From positions 124,001-188,000 of the forward strand of contig NZ_JBODJB010000001.1 in the NCBI RefSeq assembly GCF_050611725.1: a stretch of DNA of 64,000 nt, written 5' to 3'. Positions 45,246 through 52,755 of this stretch are shown in pieces. A program made the position numbers and the translations under genes. Every line of letters starts with the position of its first letter. The first letter of the stretch is position 1. The DNA comes from Ferruginibacter sp050611725 (GTDB lineage Bacteria; Bacteroidota; Bacteroidia; Chitinophagales; Chitinophagaceae). The notes beneath the pieces are model-generated. The model saw only the letters and a program-made list of their open reading frames with translations. It did no database searches and had not been told where the DNA came from.

Positions 45246-45716
45246 ATGAAACTTCGATTCATCTTTCTTTTAGGAATATTATTTTTTGTTTTTGGAGAAA
45301 GCGTTTCACAAACTAAAAAAAACGATACACTTGCTATCATATATGCTGATGTTGGACATAGGTATTCGAATAGGAAAAAGATAGAGATCAAACAAAATGA
45401 TACCACTTATGAATGTTCTCTTTTCTGCGAAAATCTAATTTGTACAGGCTCGGATACAATGAGGTGGTTAACTGACACAATAAAATATATGCTTTGTAAA
45501 AATGTGTGGCTATTTGAATCAGATATCAAGGAACTCAATTCATTTAAAAGAGAATTCGACAATCTACCATCTACTATTAACTTTTGTGGATTTTTTCATA
45601 GGTATGGACTTTATACATTAAAAACAAGCGATTTAGAAATCACAAAAACCGACTGCGACAATAAGTGGAATGGGTTTCACTTATTACAAGACAAGATATT
45701 TGGTCTACTAGAATAA
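45246..45716 (+). CDS. Secreted hypothetical protein
   Basis: 156 residues. Sec signal peptide (FIFLLGILFFVFGESVSQ, cleavage near residue 22). The mature part has five cysteines (YECSLFCENLICTG, MLCKNVWLF, NFCGFFHRYG, KTDCDNKW), so disulfide bonds are plausible in the periplasm. I recognise no family. It stands alone between the secA terminator and deoC, and lower confidence reflects the lack of a clear family match. Confidence 0.6.
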   Translation: MKLRFIFLLGILFFVFGESVSQTKKNDTLAIIYADVGHRYSNRKKIEIKQNDTTYECSLFCENLICTGSDTMRWLTDTIKYMLCKNVWLFESDIKELNSFKREFDNLPSTINFCGFFHRYGLYTLKTSDLEITKTDCDNKWNGFHLLQDKIFGLLE

Positions 45717-45753
45717 CCAATGCATCCAACTTGTCTGCAGATCTTAATGGCAA

Positions 45754-45837
45754 GGAACACTCTTCTTTTAATCTTACCAAAGCCTCACTTACAGAAAAAA
45801 TCAGTGTGATCTGTTAAATCAGTGTAATCCGTGTTCC
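45754..45837. repeat. Word-repeat hairpin, AATCAGTGT/AATCCGTGT type
   Basis: GGAACAC (45754-45760) pairs with GTGTTCC (45831-45837). The right arm is four strictly phased nonamers: AATCAGTGT, GATCTGTTA, AATCAGTGT, AATCCGTGT (45799-45834). The left arm is degenerate. It lies in the gap before deoC, just upstream of its promoter. Confidence 0.7.
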
Positions 45838-45853
45838 ATCATTTATTGCATTT

Positions 45854-45887
45854 TTTGCAGAAAAAGTAAAAGAAAACCCTAAATTTG
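45854..45887 (+). promoter_or_regulatory. deoC promoter, TTTG ... TAAATTTG
   Basis: TTTG at 45854-45857 and TAAATTTG at 45880-45887 are 22 nt apart, close to the Bacteroidota -33/-7 arrangement. The start of transcription would be about 13 nt before the deoC ATG. Confidence 0.55.
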
Positions 45888-45906
45888 ATATTTACAATAA
45901 GATTGT

Positions 45907-46830
45907 ATGGCAACAGAAAAAAAGATAATTAGTTATTTACCCGATTTTGGCAGTTCTCCACGAATTGATCAAGTAGGTGTTGAAGAAAGAGCTTCTCGTT
46001 TTACCAAACGTAGTATTAAGAACGAAACCAAAATGAATGGTTTGTTACTTACCCTGAATATGATCGATCTTACCACACTGGAAGGAAAAGATACTCAAGG
46101 AAAAGTAAAACAAATGTGCTACAAAGCTCAGCATTTACACGATGCATTCCCTGGTTTACCAACCGTGGCTGCAGTTTGCGTTTACCCATCAATGGTAGCT
46201 ACTGCTAAAAAAGCGCTGGGCAATTCAGGTGTTAAAATTGCAGCAGTATCAACAGCCTTCCCAAGCGGACAAGCTCCAAGAGATATAAAAATTCGTGACA
46301 CTAAGTTTGCAGTGGAAAACGGCGCCGATGAAATTGATATGGTGATCAGTCGTGGTAAATTTTTAGAAGGTGAATACAATTTTGTATTTGATGAAATTGC
46401 AGCTATCAAAGAAGCCTGCGGCACTGCCAGACTAAAAGTAATTTTAGAAACAGGTGAGTTGGTCACTTATGATAAAGTCCGCAGAGCAAGTGATATTGCA
46501 ATGTATGCCGGTGCCGATTTCATCAAAACATCTACCGGAAAAATTTCTCCTGCAGCTACTATGCCTGTAACATTAGTAATGTTAGAAGCTATCAGAGATT
46601 TTTATTATAAAACGGGAAAAAGAATTGCCATGAAACCTGCCGGAGGTATCTCTACAGCTAAGCTGGCATTGCATTACCTCGTAATGCTGAATGAAGTACT
46701 GGGAGAAGAATGGATGAACAACGAATGGTTCAGATTTGGTGCCAGTAGTTTAGCAAATGATGTGCTGATGCAGATCATGAAACAAAAGACCGGTGTGTAT
46801 CAAGGTAAAGATTATTTCTCAGTAGATTAA
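45907..46830 (+). CDS. deoC: Deoxyribose-phosphate aldolase
   Basis: 307 residues, the longer bacterial type with an N-terminal extension of about 50 residues. It cleaves 2-deoxyribose-5-phosphate to glyceraldehyde-3-phosphate and acetaldehyde. VCVYPSMVATAKKAL, AVENGADEIDMVISRG and LKVILETGEL mark the barrel; the Schiff-base Lys is in DFIKTSTGKISPAAT and a second active-site Lys in RIAMKPAGGIST. The two aldehyde dehydrogenase-family genes downstream could oxidise the acetaldehyde produced. Confidence 0.96.
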   Translation: MATEKKIISYLPDFGSSPRIDQVGVEERASRFTKRSIKNETKMNGLLLTLNMIDLTTLEGKDTQGKVKQMCYKAQHLHDAFPGLPTVAAVCVYPSMVATAKKALGNSGVKIAAVSTAFPSGQAPRDIKIRDTKFAVENGADEIDMVISRGKFLEGEYNFVFDEIAAIKEACGTARLKVILETGELVTYDKVRRASDIAMYAGADFIKTSTGKISPAATMPVTLVMLEAIRDFYYKTGKRIAMKPAGGISTAKLALHYLVMLNEVLGEEWMNNEWFRFGASSLANDVLMQIMKQKTGVYQGKDYFSVD

Positions 46831-46834
46831 CCAA

Positions 46835-46929
46835 GGTTTAAAGAGTTTAATAGATTTAAGAAGTATAAAAAGTTGCTTCAACCTGTTAAACCTATTCAAC
46901 CTTTTAAACTTATTAAACTTAAAAGTTTT
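46835..46929. repeat. Period-9 word-repeat hairpin, GGTTTAANN type (deoC-ALDH1)
   Basis: Ten phased nonamers: GGTTTAAAG, AGTTTAATA, GATTTAAGA, AGTATAAAA, AGTTGCTTC (centre), then inverted AACCTGTTA, AACCTATTC, AACCTTTTA, AACTTATTA, AACTTAAAA. It runs from just after the deoC stop to the ALDH start codon at 46930. A 34-nt core (46868-46901) is identical to 49029-49062. Confidence 0.88.
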
Positions 46930-48411
46930 ATGGCAAAAGCAGTTAAAAACAATACAATAAAATTAAAATTTGATAGTGCTAGAAATCTGGCACCGGCTCC
47001 TGAAAGCAAAAGTGCTGCTAAAATAAATCCGCAATATGATCTATTCATCAACGGTAAATTTGAAAAGCCTTCGTCAAAAAAATATTTTGATACCATCAAC
47101 CCTGCAACAGAAGAAAAATTATCAAGTGTTGCAGATGCCAATGCCACAGATGTAAACAAAGCTGTTGTAGCTGCAAGAAATGCCTACAATAAGACATGGA
47201 GCAAAATGCCTGCAAAAGAAAGGGCAAAATATATTTACAGAATTGCCCGTATGGTGCAGGAAAGAGCAAGAGAATTTGCGATCATCGAAACATTAGATGG
47301 CGGTAAACCGATCAGAGAAAGTAGAGATTTTGATGTACCAACTGCTGCCAATCATTTCTTCTATTATGCAGGATGGGCTGATAAATTAGAATATGCTTTT
47401 CCAAACCGTAAAGCTCAACCCCTTGGTGTTGCAGGGCAAATCATTCCATGGAATTTTCCATTACTAATGGCTGCATGGAAAATTGCACCCGCTTTAGCAA
47501 CAGGAAATACCGTTGTCTTAAAACCTGCAGAAACCACTCCCCTAACAGCTTTAAAGTTGGCTGAAATTATTCAGGAAGCTGATTTGCCACCGGGTGTTGT
47601 AAATATCATTACCGGTGCCGGAGATACTGGTGCTGCAATTGTTAATCATCCAGATATAAATAAGATAGCCTTTACCGGCAGTACCAATGTAGGTAAGATC
47701 ATTCAACGTGCTATTGCAGGTACTGACAAAAAAGCCACGCTTGAATTAGGTGGTAAAGCCGCTAATATTATTTTCGATGACGCTCCGCTTGATCAAGCTG
47801 TTGAAGGTGTGATCAATGGTATCTTCTTTAATCAGGGCCATGTATGTTGCGCCGGTAGTCGCTTGTTTGTACAGGAATCTGTTTTCAAACAAGTAGTACA
47901 AAAATTAAAAGACAGAATGGAAACACTCATCGTTGGTGATCCATTGGATAAGAATACAGATATTGGTGCCATTAATAGTAAAGAACAACTAGGCACAATC
48001 GAAAAATATTTAGCTATCGGTAAAAAAGAAGGTGCGGAAATGTTCCAGTCTTCTTGCAGCATTCCTAAGAAAGGATTTTTCTGCAGACCAACCATCTTTA
48101 CCAATGTTGCACAATCCAACAGAATTGCACAGGAAGAAATTTTTGGTCCAGTATTAACTATCCAATCTTTCAGAACTGATGATGAAGTAATTGAAAAAGC
48201 AAACAATACACCATTTGGTTTATCTGCCGGTGTATGGACAGATAAAGGTTCTAAAATATTTAACCTTACAACTAAATTAAGAGCAGGTGTGGTTTGGGCT
48301 AATACATATAACAAATTCGATCCTACATCTCCATTCGGTGGTTATAAAGAAAGTGGTTATGGTAGAGAAGGTGGCTTACATGGATTGGCAGCGTACCTTG
48401 ATTTGGTTTAA
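46930..48411 (+). CDS. Aldehyde dehydrogenase, catalytic subunit
   Basis: 493 residues from the ATG at 46930; a longer frame from 46873 would translate the repeat array and is rejected. NAD+-dependent oxidation of an aldehyde to an acid. IIPWNFPLLMAAWKIAPALA, KPAETTPLTALKLAE, FTGSTNVGK and LELGGKAANII (general base Glu) precede the catalytic Cys, C306 or C307, in GHVCCAGSRLF. EEIFGPVLTI is the C-terminal signature. It follows deoC, so acetaldehyde is a reasonable substrate. Its stop codon is inside the next word array. Confidence 0.94.
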   Translation: MAKAVKNNTIKLKFDSARNLAPAPESKSAAKINPQYDLFINGKFEKPSSKKYFDTINPATEEKLSSVADANATDVNKAVVAARNAYNKTWSKMPAKERAKYIYRIARMVQERAREFAIIETLDGGKPIRESRDFDVPTAANHFFYYAGWADKLEYAFPNRKAQPLGVAGQIIPWNFPLLMAAWKIAPALATGNTVVLKPAETTPLTALKLAEIIQEADLPPGVVNIITGAGDTGAAIVNHPDINKIAFTGSTNVGKIIQRAIAGTDKKATLELGGKAANIIFDDAPLDQAVEGVINGIFFNQGHVCCAGSRLFVQESVFKQVVQKLKDRMETLIVGDPLDKNTDIGAINSKEQLGTIEKYLAIGKKEGAEMFQSSCSIPKKGFFCRPTIFTNVAQSNRIAQEEIFGPVLTIQSFRTDDEVIEKANNTPFGLSAGVWTDKGSKIFNLTTKLRAGVVWANTYNKFDPTSPFGGYKESGYGREGGLHGLAAYLDLV

Positions 48412-48588
48412 TACGTTTAATACGTTTAAGAGGTTGAAGAGGTTGAATGCGTTTAAAAGGTTTAAAAGGTTTAAGAAGTTTAAAAGGTTTAAAAGGTTTA
48501 AGAAGTTTAAAAGGTTTAATACGTTAAAAAGTTGTTGTGCTTGCAACCTCTTTAACTTTTTAAACCTCTATAACCTATTAAACTTCAG
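48405..48588. repeat. Period-9 word-repeat hairpin, long left arm (ALDH1 to four-helix-bundle gene 2)
   Basis: Fourteen phased nonamers (48405-48530) of the form NGTTTAANN, for instance CGTTTAAGA, GGTTTAAAA, AGTTTAAAA, then a loop (GTTGTTGTG) and a shorter inverted arm (CAACCTC, TTTAAACCTC, CCTATTAAACTT). It begins in the last ALDH codons and ends at the next gene start. It has the longest arm in the window; the arms are unequal. Confidence 0.9.
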
Positions 48589-48590
48589 TT

Positions 48591-48992
48591 ATGGCAACAA
48601 TAAATAGGTTTGAAGATATTTTATCTTGGAAAGAGGCAAGAACATTAAATAAAACAATTGGAGATCTAATAGATAAAGGAAAATTTAAAAATAGTTTTAG
48701 ATTAATTAATCAAATAGAAGGTTCAGCAGGCTCAATAATGGATAATATTGCTGAAGGATTTGAGAGGGGAGGAAATAAAGAATTTATACAATTCTTATTT
48801 ATAGCAAAAGCATCTTGTGGTGAATTAAGATCACAATTATATAGAGCTTTAGATAGAAATTTTATAGAACAAAATGAATTTGAATCGTTATCAGTGCATG
48901 CAATGAGAATAAATAGCCTGATACAAAAATTTATAAATTATTTAGAAAACACAACAATAAAAGGAACTAAGTTTAAACCAAAAACAGAGTAG
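48591..48992 (+). CDS. Four-helix-bundle protein, 23S rRNA intervening-sequence (S23) family, copy 2
   Basis: 133 residues. Family features: NRFEDILSWKEARTLNKTI, SFRLINQIEGSAGSIMDNIAEGFER and FIQFLFIAKASCGELRSQLYRAL. About 25-30 % alike by eye to copies 1 and 3, mainly at NIAEG and the aromatic helix-1 start. The gene sits between two aldehyde dehydrogenase-family genes that look like partners, with long period-9 hairpin arrays on both sides; even its own start (ATAAATAGGTTTGAAG) matches the repeat word. Lys/Ile/Asn-rich AT codons are more biased than in neighbours. Function unknown. Confidence 0.92.
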   Translation: MATINRFEDILSWKEARTLNKTIGDLIDKGKFKNSFRLINQIEGSAGSIMDNIAEGFERGGNKEFIQFLFIAKASCGELRSQLYRALDRNFIEQNEFESLSVHAMRINSLIQKFINYLENTTIKGTKFKPKTE

Positions 48993-48995
48993 AAT

Positions 48996-49121
48996 GGTTT
49001 AACAGGTTTAATAGGTTTAAGAAGTTTCAAAAGTTGCTTCAACCTGTTAAACCTATTCAACCGCTTAAACCTATTCAACCTCTTAAACCTATTAAACCTC
49101 TTAAACTTATTAAACAAGTAC
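48996..49121. repeat. Period-9 word-repeat hairpin, right side of four-helix-bundle gene 2
   Basis: Fourteen phased nonamers in one register: GGTTTAACA, GGTTTAATA, GGTTTAAGA, AGTTTCAAA, AGTTGCTTC (loop), then inverted AACCTGTTA, AACCTATTC, AACCGCTTA, AACCTATTC, AACCTCTTA, AACCTATTA, AACCTCTTA, AACTTATTA, AACAAGTAC. It ends two bases before the next ATG. Positions 49029-49062 are identical to 46868-46901. Confidence 0.92.
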
Positions 49122-49122
49122 T

Positions 49123-50031
49123 ATGGCAACTATAACAAAAGAAAACGAAACAAGATTGGAAGTTTTAAAAACATATAAAATATACGTTGGAGGTCAATTC
49201 CCTCGTACAGAATCCGGAAGATACTATGTAGCAACAAATGCTAAAGGAACTCCCTTGGCAAACATGTGCCTTTCTTCCCGTAAAGATTTCAGAGATGCTG
49301 TAAGCAACAGTAGAAATGCATTTGGCGGTTGGAGTGCAAGAGCAGCATTTAATCGAGGTCAAATCTTATATCGCATTGCAGAAATGCTGGAAGGCAGAAA
49401 AGCACAATTCATCGATGAATTGATCAAACAGGATGTAACAAAAGCTGCTGCTGAAAAAGAAGTGAATCTTTCTATCGACAGATTAATATATTACAGTGGT
49501 TGGTGTGATAAATTTCAACAATCATTTGGTTCGGTTAATCCGGTGGCATCATCTCATTTTAACTTTTCGGTACCGGAACCTACAGGTGTGGTAGCAGCAA
49601 TTGCTCCGCAAGACACTTCTTTGCTTGGTTTGGTATCAATCATTGCGCCAATCATTGCCGGTGGTAATACATGCATTGTTTTAGCATCTTATGCAAAGCC
49701 ACTTTGTGCAGTAACATTTGCCGAAGTGTTGAACTCATCTGATCTTCCGGGTGGTGTAGTGAATATTCTTACCGGAAAAATAAGTGAGTTAGCTCCTTTC
49801 TTTGCAGATCATATGGATGTAAATGCTGTAGTATTTTGTGAAAAAGACAAGGAGTTAAAAAAGATGATACAAACAAAAGCTTCTCTTAACGTAAAACGTG
49901 TTTTACAATACGATAAAAAAAATTGGCTAACTGATAACGGTCAGTCTCCATATTTTATCACAGATTTGCAGGAAATAAAAACAACATGGCATCCGATAGA
50001 AAATATTGGAGGAGCAAAAGCCAGTTACTAA
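49123..50031 (+). CDS. Aldehyde dehydrogenase-family protein lacking the catalytic domain
   Basis: 302 residues covering only the NAD-binding half of an ALDH. YVGGQFPRTESGRYY, the Ala-rich N-terminal helices, VPEPTGVVAAIAPQDTS (equivalent of the IIPWNFP region) and SSDLPGGVVNILTG are clear. The segment with the general-base Glu and the nucleophilic Cys is absent; the protein ends NIGGAKASY. There is no frameshift remnant: a new gene starts 12 nt later. I infer a non-catalytic partner of the preceding ALDH, separated from it here by a four-helix-bundle gene. Confidence 0.85.
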   Translation: MATITKENETRLEVLKTYKIYVGGQFPRTESGRYYVATNAKGTPLANMCLSSRKDFRDAVSNSRNAFGGWSARAAFNRGQILYRIAEMLEGRKAQFIDELIKQDVTKAAAEKEVNLSIDRLIYYSGWCDKFQQSFGSVNPVASSHFNFSVPEPTGVVAAIAPQDTSLLGLVSIIAPIIAGGNTCIVLASYAKPLCAVTFAEVLNSSDLPGGVVNILTGKISELAPFFADHMDVNAVVFCEKDKELKKMIQTKASLNVKRVLQYDKKNWLTDNGQSPYFITDLQEIKTTWHPIENIGGAKASY

Positions 50032-50043
50032 ATAACTACTCAA

Positions 50044-50511
50044 ATGAAAATCGGATTATTGATTGTAGCAGTATTGTTTTCTTCTACTGTGTTTTCTCAG
50101 GATACCTTGATCACTGCAGATGAAGGCATGGGCACTGTCACTGTTGTTAAAGACAGCAGATTAGATGTACTTGCAAAAAAAGAAGCTGAATTCAACGACA
50201 AGAATGTGCTCCCAAATGGAACCTACGCAATGAAAGGCTTTAGGTTGATGGTATTAAGTACTAATGATAGGGCTTTTGCAATGAAAGTAAGATCCCAATT
50301 ATTACAACGTTATCCCGATCAAAAAGTATATATGAGTTTTCAGGCACCATATCTAAAATTGAAATTTGGTAATTTTTTAGAAAAGACGGATGCTGAAAAG
50401 ATGAAAAATGATATAGCCAAAGCAAAACTGGTTACCTCTAATATATATGTTGTTCCGGAGATGGTAGAAATAAAGATCGACAACACAAAAGAAAAAGAAA
50501 CCCAACAGTAA
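50044..50511 (+). CDS. Secreted SPOR-domain-like protein
   Basis: 155 residues. Signal peptide IGLLIVAVLFSSTVFSQ. The mature part ends in a SPOR-like fold: GFRLMVLSTNDRAFAMKVRSQLLQ, then VYMSFQAPYLKLKFGNFLEKTDAEKMKNDI, the second repeat with the conserved K.G.F pattern. SPOR domains bind denuded peptidoglycan glycans, often at the septum. It is 12 nt after the ALDH-like gene and 16 nt before the amidohydrolase, so probably cotranscribed with them. Confidence 0.82.
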   Translation: MKIGLLIVAVLFSSTVFSQDTLITADEGMGTVTVVKDSRLDVLAKKEAEFNDKNVLPNGTYAMKGFRLMVLSTNDRAFAMKVRSQLLQRYPDQKVYMSFQAPYLKLKFGNFLEKTDAEKMKNDIAKAKLVTSNIYVVPEMVEIKIDNTKEKETQQ

Positions 50512-50527
50512 GTATTAATAATCTATA

Positions 50528-51718
50528 GTGAGCAATTCTCTACAAAATAAAATAAAAGAGCTTTCTAAAAAATATGCAGATGAATTCATCGCTGTTCGTC
50601 ATCACCTGCATGCAAACCCTGAGTTAAGTTATAAAGAGTTTGAAACATCTGCATTCATCCAACAAAAGCTAACTGAGTTGAATGTTCCTTTCGAAATAAA
50701 AGCTACAACAGGTGTTGTAGGACTTATTAAGGGTAAGAATCCAGACAAACGTGTAGTGGCATTAAGAGCCGACATGGATGCCTTGCCAATCACGGAAGAA
50801 AATGATGTTACATATAAATCTACAAAGCCCGGCATCATGCATGCCTGTGGACATGATGTACATACAACTTGTTTGCTTGGTGCAGCTAAAATTCTAAGCG
50901 AAACAAAAGATGAATGGGAAGGTACTGTGAAATTGATCTTCCAACCGGGTGAAGAAAAAAATCCGGGAGGTGCAAGCATATTAATTAAAGAAGGAGTACT
51001 CGAAAATCCTGCTCCACAAAATATTTTTGCATTACATGTACATCCCGGTTTAGAAACAGGCAGACTTAGTTTCAGAGGCGGAATGGTAATGGCAAGCGCC
51101 GACGAAATTTATATCACCATAAAAGGAAAAGGCGGTCATGCAGCTGCTCCACATTTAACAGTTGATACATTATTGATCACATCTCATCTCGTGATTGGTC
51201 TGCAACAAATTGTAAGCAGAAATAATAATCCTTTTAACCCGTCAGTATTAAGTATCACTTCTATACAGGGAGGATCTACCACCAACGTCATTCCATCTGA
51301 AGTAAAGATCATGGGTACTTTCAGGGCAATGAATGAAGAATGGCGTTTTAAAGCTCATGAACTCATCAAAAAACAGGCAACTGAATTGGTTGAAAGTATG
51401 GGCGGACAGATTGACATTAAAATTGATGTTGGATATCCATTTGTATTGAATGATGTTGCTTTATCTGCAAGTGCCAGATCTAAAGCAGAAGCATATCTCG
51501 GAAAAGATAATGTAGAAGAGACTGAGCTAAGAATGGGTGCTGAAGATTTCGGTTACTACTCTCACAAAATACCTGGATGTTTTTTCAGATTAGGTGCCGG
51601 CAATAAAGCGAAAGGCATCAGCAGTGGAGTACATACTCCTACTTTTAATATTGATGAAAATGCTATAGAAATTGGCATGGGTATGATGGCTTTATTTGGT
51701 GCTACGAATGCAGAGTAA
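50528..51718 (+). CDS. M20-family amidohydrolase / peptidase (N-acyl amino acid hydrolase type)
   Basis: 396 residues with a GTG start after a short gap. AVRHHLHANPELSYKEFET opens the enzyme; metal ligands are in MHACGHDVHTTCLLGAA, QPGEEKNPGGA and LHVHPGLETG. The lid domain has KGKGGHAAAPHLTVD and NVIPSEVKIMGTFRAM. MGAEDFGYYSHKIPGCFFRLG near the end is typical of the M20D group (hippurate or N-acetyl-diaminopimelate-type hydrolases). The physiological substrate is uncertain. Its stop is one base from the convergent HxlR gene. Confidence 0.93.
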   Translation: MSNSLQNKIKELSKKYADEFIAVRHHLHANPELSYKEFETSAFIQQKLTELNVPFEIKATTGVVGLIKGKNPDKRVVALRADMDALPITEENDVTYKSTKPGIMHACGHDVHTTCLLGAAKILSETKDEWEGTVKLIFQPGEEKNPGGASILIKEGVLENPAPQNIFALHVHPGLETGRLSFRGGMVMASADEIYITIKGKGGHAAAPHLTVDTLLITSHLVIGLQQIVSRNNNPFNPSVLSITSIQGGSTTNVIPSEVKIMGTFRAMNEEWRFKAHELIKKQATELVESMGGQIDIKIDVGYPFVLNDVALSASARSKAEAYLGKDNVEETELRMGAEDFGYYSHKIPGCFFRLGAGNKAKGISSGVHTPTFNIDENAIEIGMGMMALFGATNAE

Positions 51719-52063
51719 TTATTTCCCCATAATTTTCTTTCGATGAGCCGTTCCCCAATCCTTCAACGCTTCTATTACTTTGTGTAAAGTTTTCGAATAA
51801 GGCAGCAATGCATATTCTACAGTAACCGGCGACGTATCATAAACCGTTCTTTTGATCAGTTGATGCATCTCCAGATCTTTTAACTCTTTTGCCAACACTT
51901 TCGATGTAAGGTTGGGAATACTTCTTTCAATTTCACGAAAACGCTTATTCCCCGAAGAAAGCGAAACGATGATCTGTAGCTTCCATTTACCATTAATGAC
52001 TTCTAATGCATCCCTTATGGGAAGCAAAGAAGACTGACAATCTGAATGACACATCTTTTCCAT
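51719..52063 (-). CDS. HxlR-family transcriptional regulator
   Basis: 114 residues, winged helix. CHSDCQSSLLPIRDALEVINGKWKLQIIVSL is the HxlR opening, with two cysteines (residues 5 and 9) that in redox-sensing members can act as sensors. RFREIERSIPNLTSKVLAKELKDLEMHQLIKR is the recognition helix and wing; YDTSPVTVEYALLPYSKTL follows. It is divergent from a DoxX-like gene, and three palindromes in the shared region are candidate binding sites. It likely represses the DoxX-like gene and itself. Confidence 0.92.
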   Translation of the reverse strand: MEKMCHSDCQSSLLPIRDALEVINGKWKLQIIVSLSSGNKRFREIERSIPNLTSKVLAKELKDLEMHQLIKRTVYDTSPVTVEYALLPYSKTLHKVIEALKDWGTAHRKKIMGK

Positions 52064-52078
52064 TGTATTTCAATTTGG

Positions 52079-52129
52079 TTACCTACAGGTAATTGGTTAC
52101 TTAAAGGTAACTGCTTACAAATAGTAAGC
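52079..52129. promoter_or_regulatory. Three tandem palindromes, candidate HxlR operator
   Basis: TTACCTACAGGTAA (52079-52092), GTTACTTAAAGGTAAC (52096-52111) and GCTTACAAATAGTAAGC (52113-52129) lie between the divergent HxlR and DoxX-like genes. Their half-sites share the core (G)TTAC. Dimeric winged-helix regulators commonly bind such sites. Confidence 0.75.
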
Positions 52130-52185
52130 AAATATAAATAAGTTTGCAGTGTCAAACAAATTATTTATTATTTAAAAAGAAGAAA

Positions 52186-52632
52186 ATGAAAAAAGATAGA
52201 ATTATTTACTGGTCAGCAACAGGTATCATCGGATTAATGATGTTATTCAGTGCGTACAATTATTTTTCAAACCCTCAAATGGCTGGCGCTTTCAAACATC
52301 TCGGTTTTCCCGATTATTTCAGAATTGAGTTAGCTATTGCAAAAATTTTAGGTGTGGCTATCTTATTGATTCCACAAGTTTCAAATAAAATAAAAGAATG
52401 GGCTTATGCAGGTTTTGGCATCGTATTCATTTCAGCTTCAATAGCTCATGCAAGTAGTGGCGATCCATCTTCTGCAATTATTACCCCGATGATATTTCTG
52501 GCAATCCTGGCAGTTTCTAACTTCTACCTATACAAACTAAGTAAAATTCAAAAGGTTGCTAAAGTAGCTGTCAGATCAACTAAACAAACCAGCACTCCAA
52601 GCATTACCAAGCCTGAGTTCTCTCTGTCTTAA
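52186..52632 (+). CDS. DoxX-like membrane protein
   Basis: 148 residues from the ATG at 52186 (preceded by AAGAAGAAA); the longer frame from a TTG at 52144 is rejected. Four membrane helices: IIYWSATGIIGLMMLFSAYNYF, ELAIAKILGVAILLIP, AYAGFGIVFISASIAHASS and IITPMIFLAILAVSNFYLY. FKHLGFPDYFRIELAIAKILG is typical of DoxX-like proteins. Such proteins are quinone or respiratory-associated, with the role poorly defined. Divergent control by the HxlR regulator suggests induction by electrophile, redox or quinone stress. Confidence 0.88.
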   Translation: MKKDRIIYWSATGIIGLMMLFSAYNYFSNPQMAGAFKHLGFPDYFRIELAIAKILGVAILLIPQVSNKIKEWAYAGFGIVFISASIAHASSGDPSSAIITPMIFLAILAVSNFYLYKLSKIQKVAKVAVRSTKQTSTPSITKPEFSLS

Positions 52633-52652
52633 AAAATAAATACACAGTATAC

Positions 52653-52685
52653 AATAGCCTGCTTCTTCAGCAGGCTATTTTTTAA
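52653..52685 (+). terminator. Intrinsic terminator after the DoxX-like gene
   Basis: AATAGCCTGC (52653-52662) pairs with GCAGGCTATT (52670-52679) around a 7-nt loop, followed by a T run. It lies 20 nt past the DoxX-like stop. Confidence 0.93.
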
Positions 52686-52755
52686 CACAGCATTGCAATA
52701 ACAAATTACCAATTCACAAAAAATAGCAGTAAATTGGAAGAGGTAAATCAACAAA

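Noticed and set aside
48287..48607. Open frame of 106 codons rich in Lys/Arg/Phe
   Set aside because: It is a translation of the GGTTTAANN nonamers in another frame; period 9 makes any frame stay open. It overlaps the ALDH gene and has no start signal.
48405..49121. Possible CRISPR array
   Set aside because: The units are 9 nt, contiguous, degenerate and inverted, without spacers, and no cas gene is present.
49123..50031. Pseudogene call for the short ALDH-like gene
   Set aside because: There is no internal stop or frameshift and no trace of the lost half downstream; a new gene follows after 12 nt.
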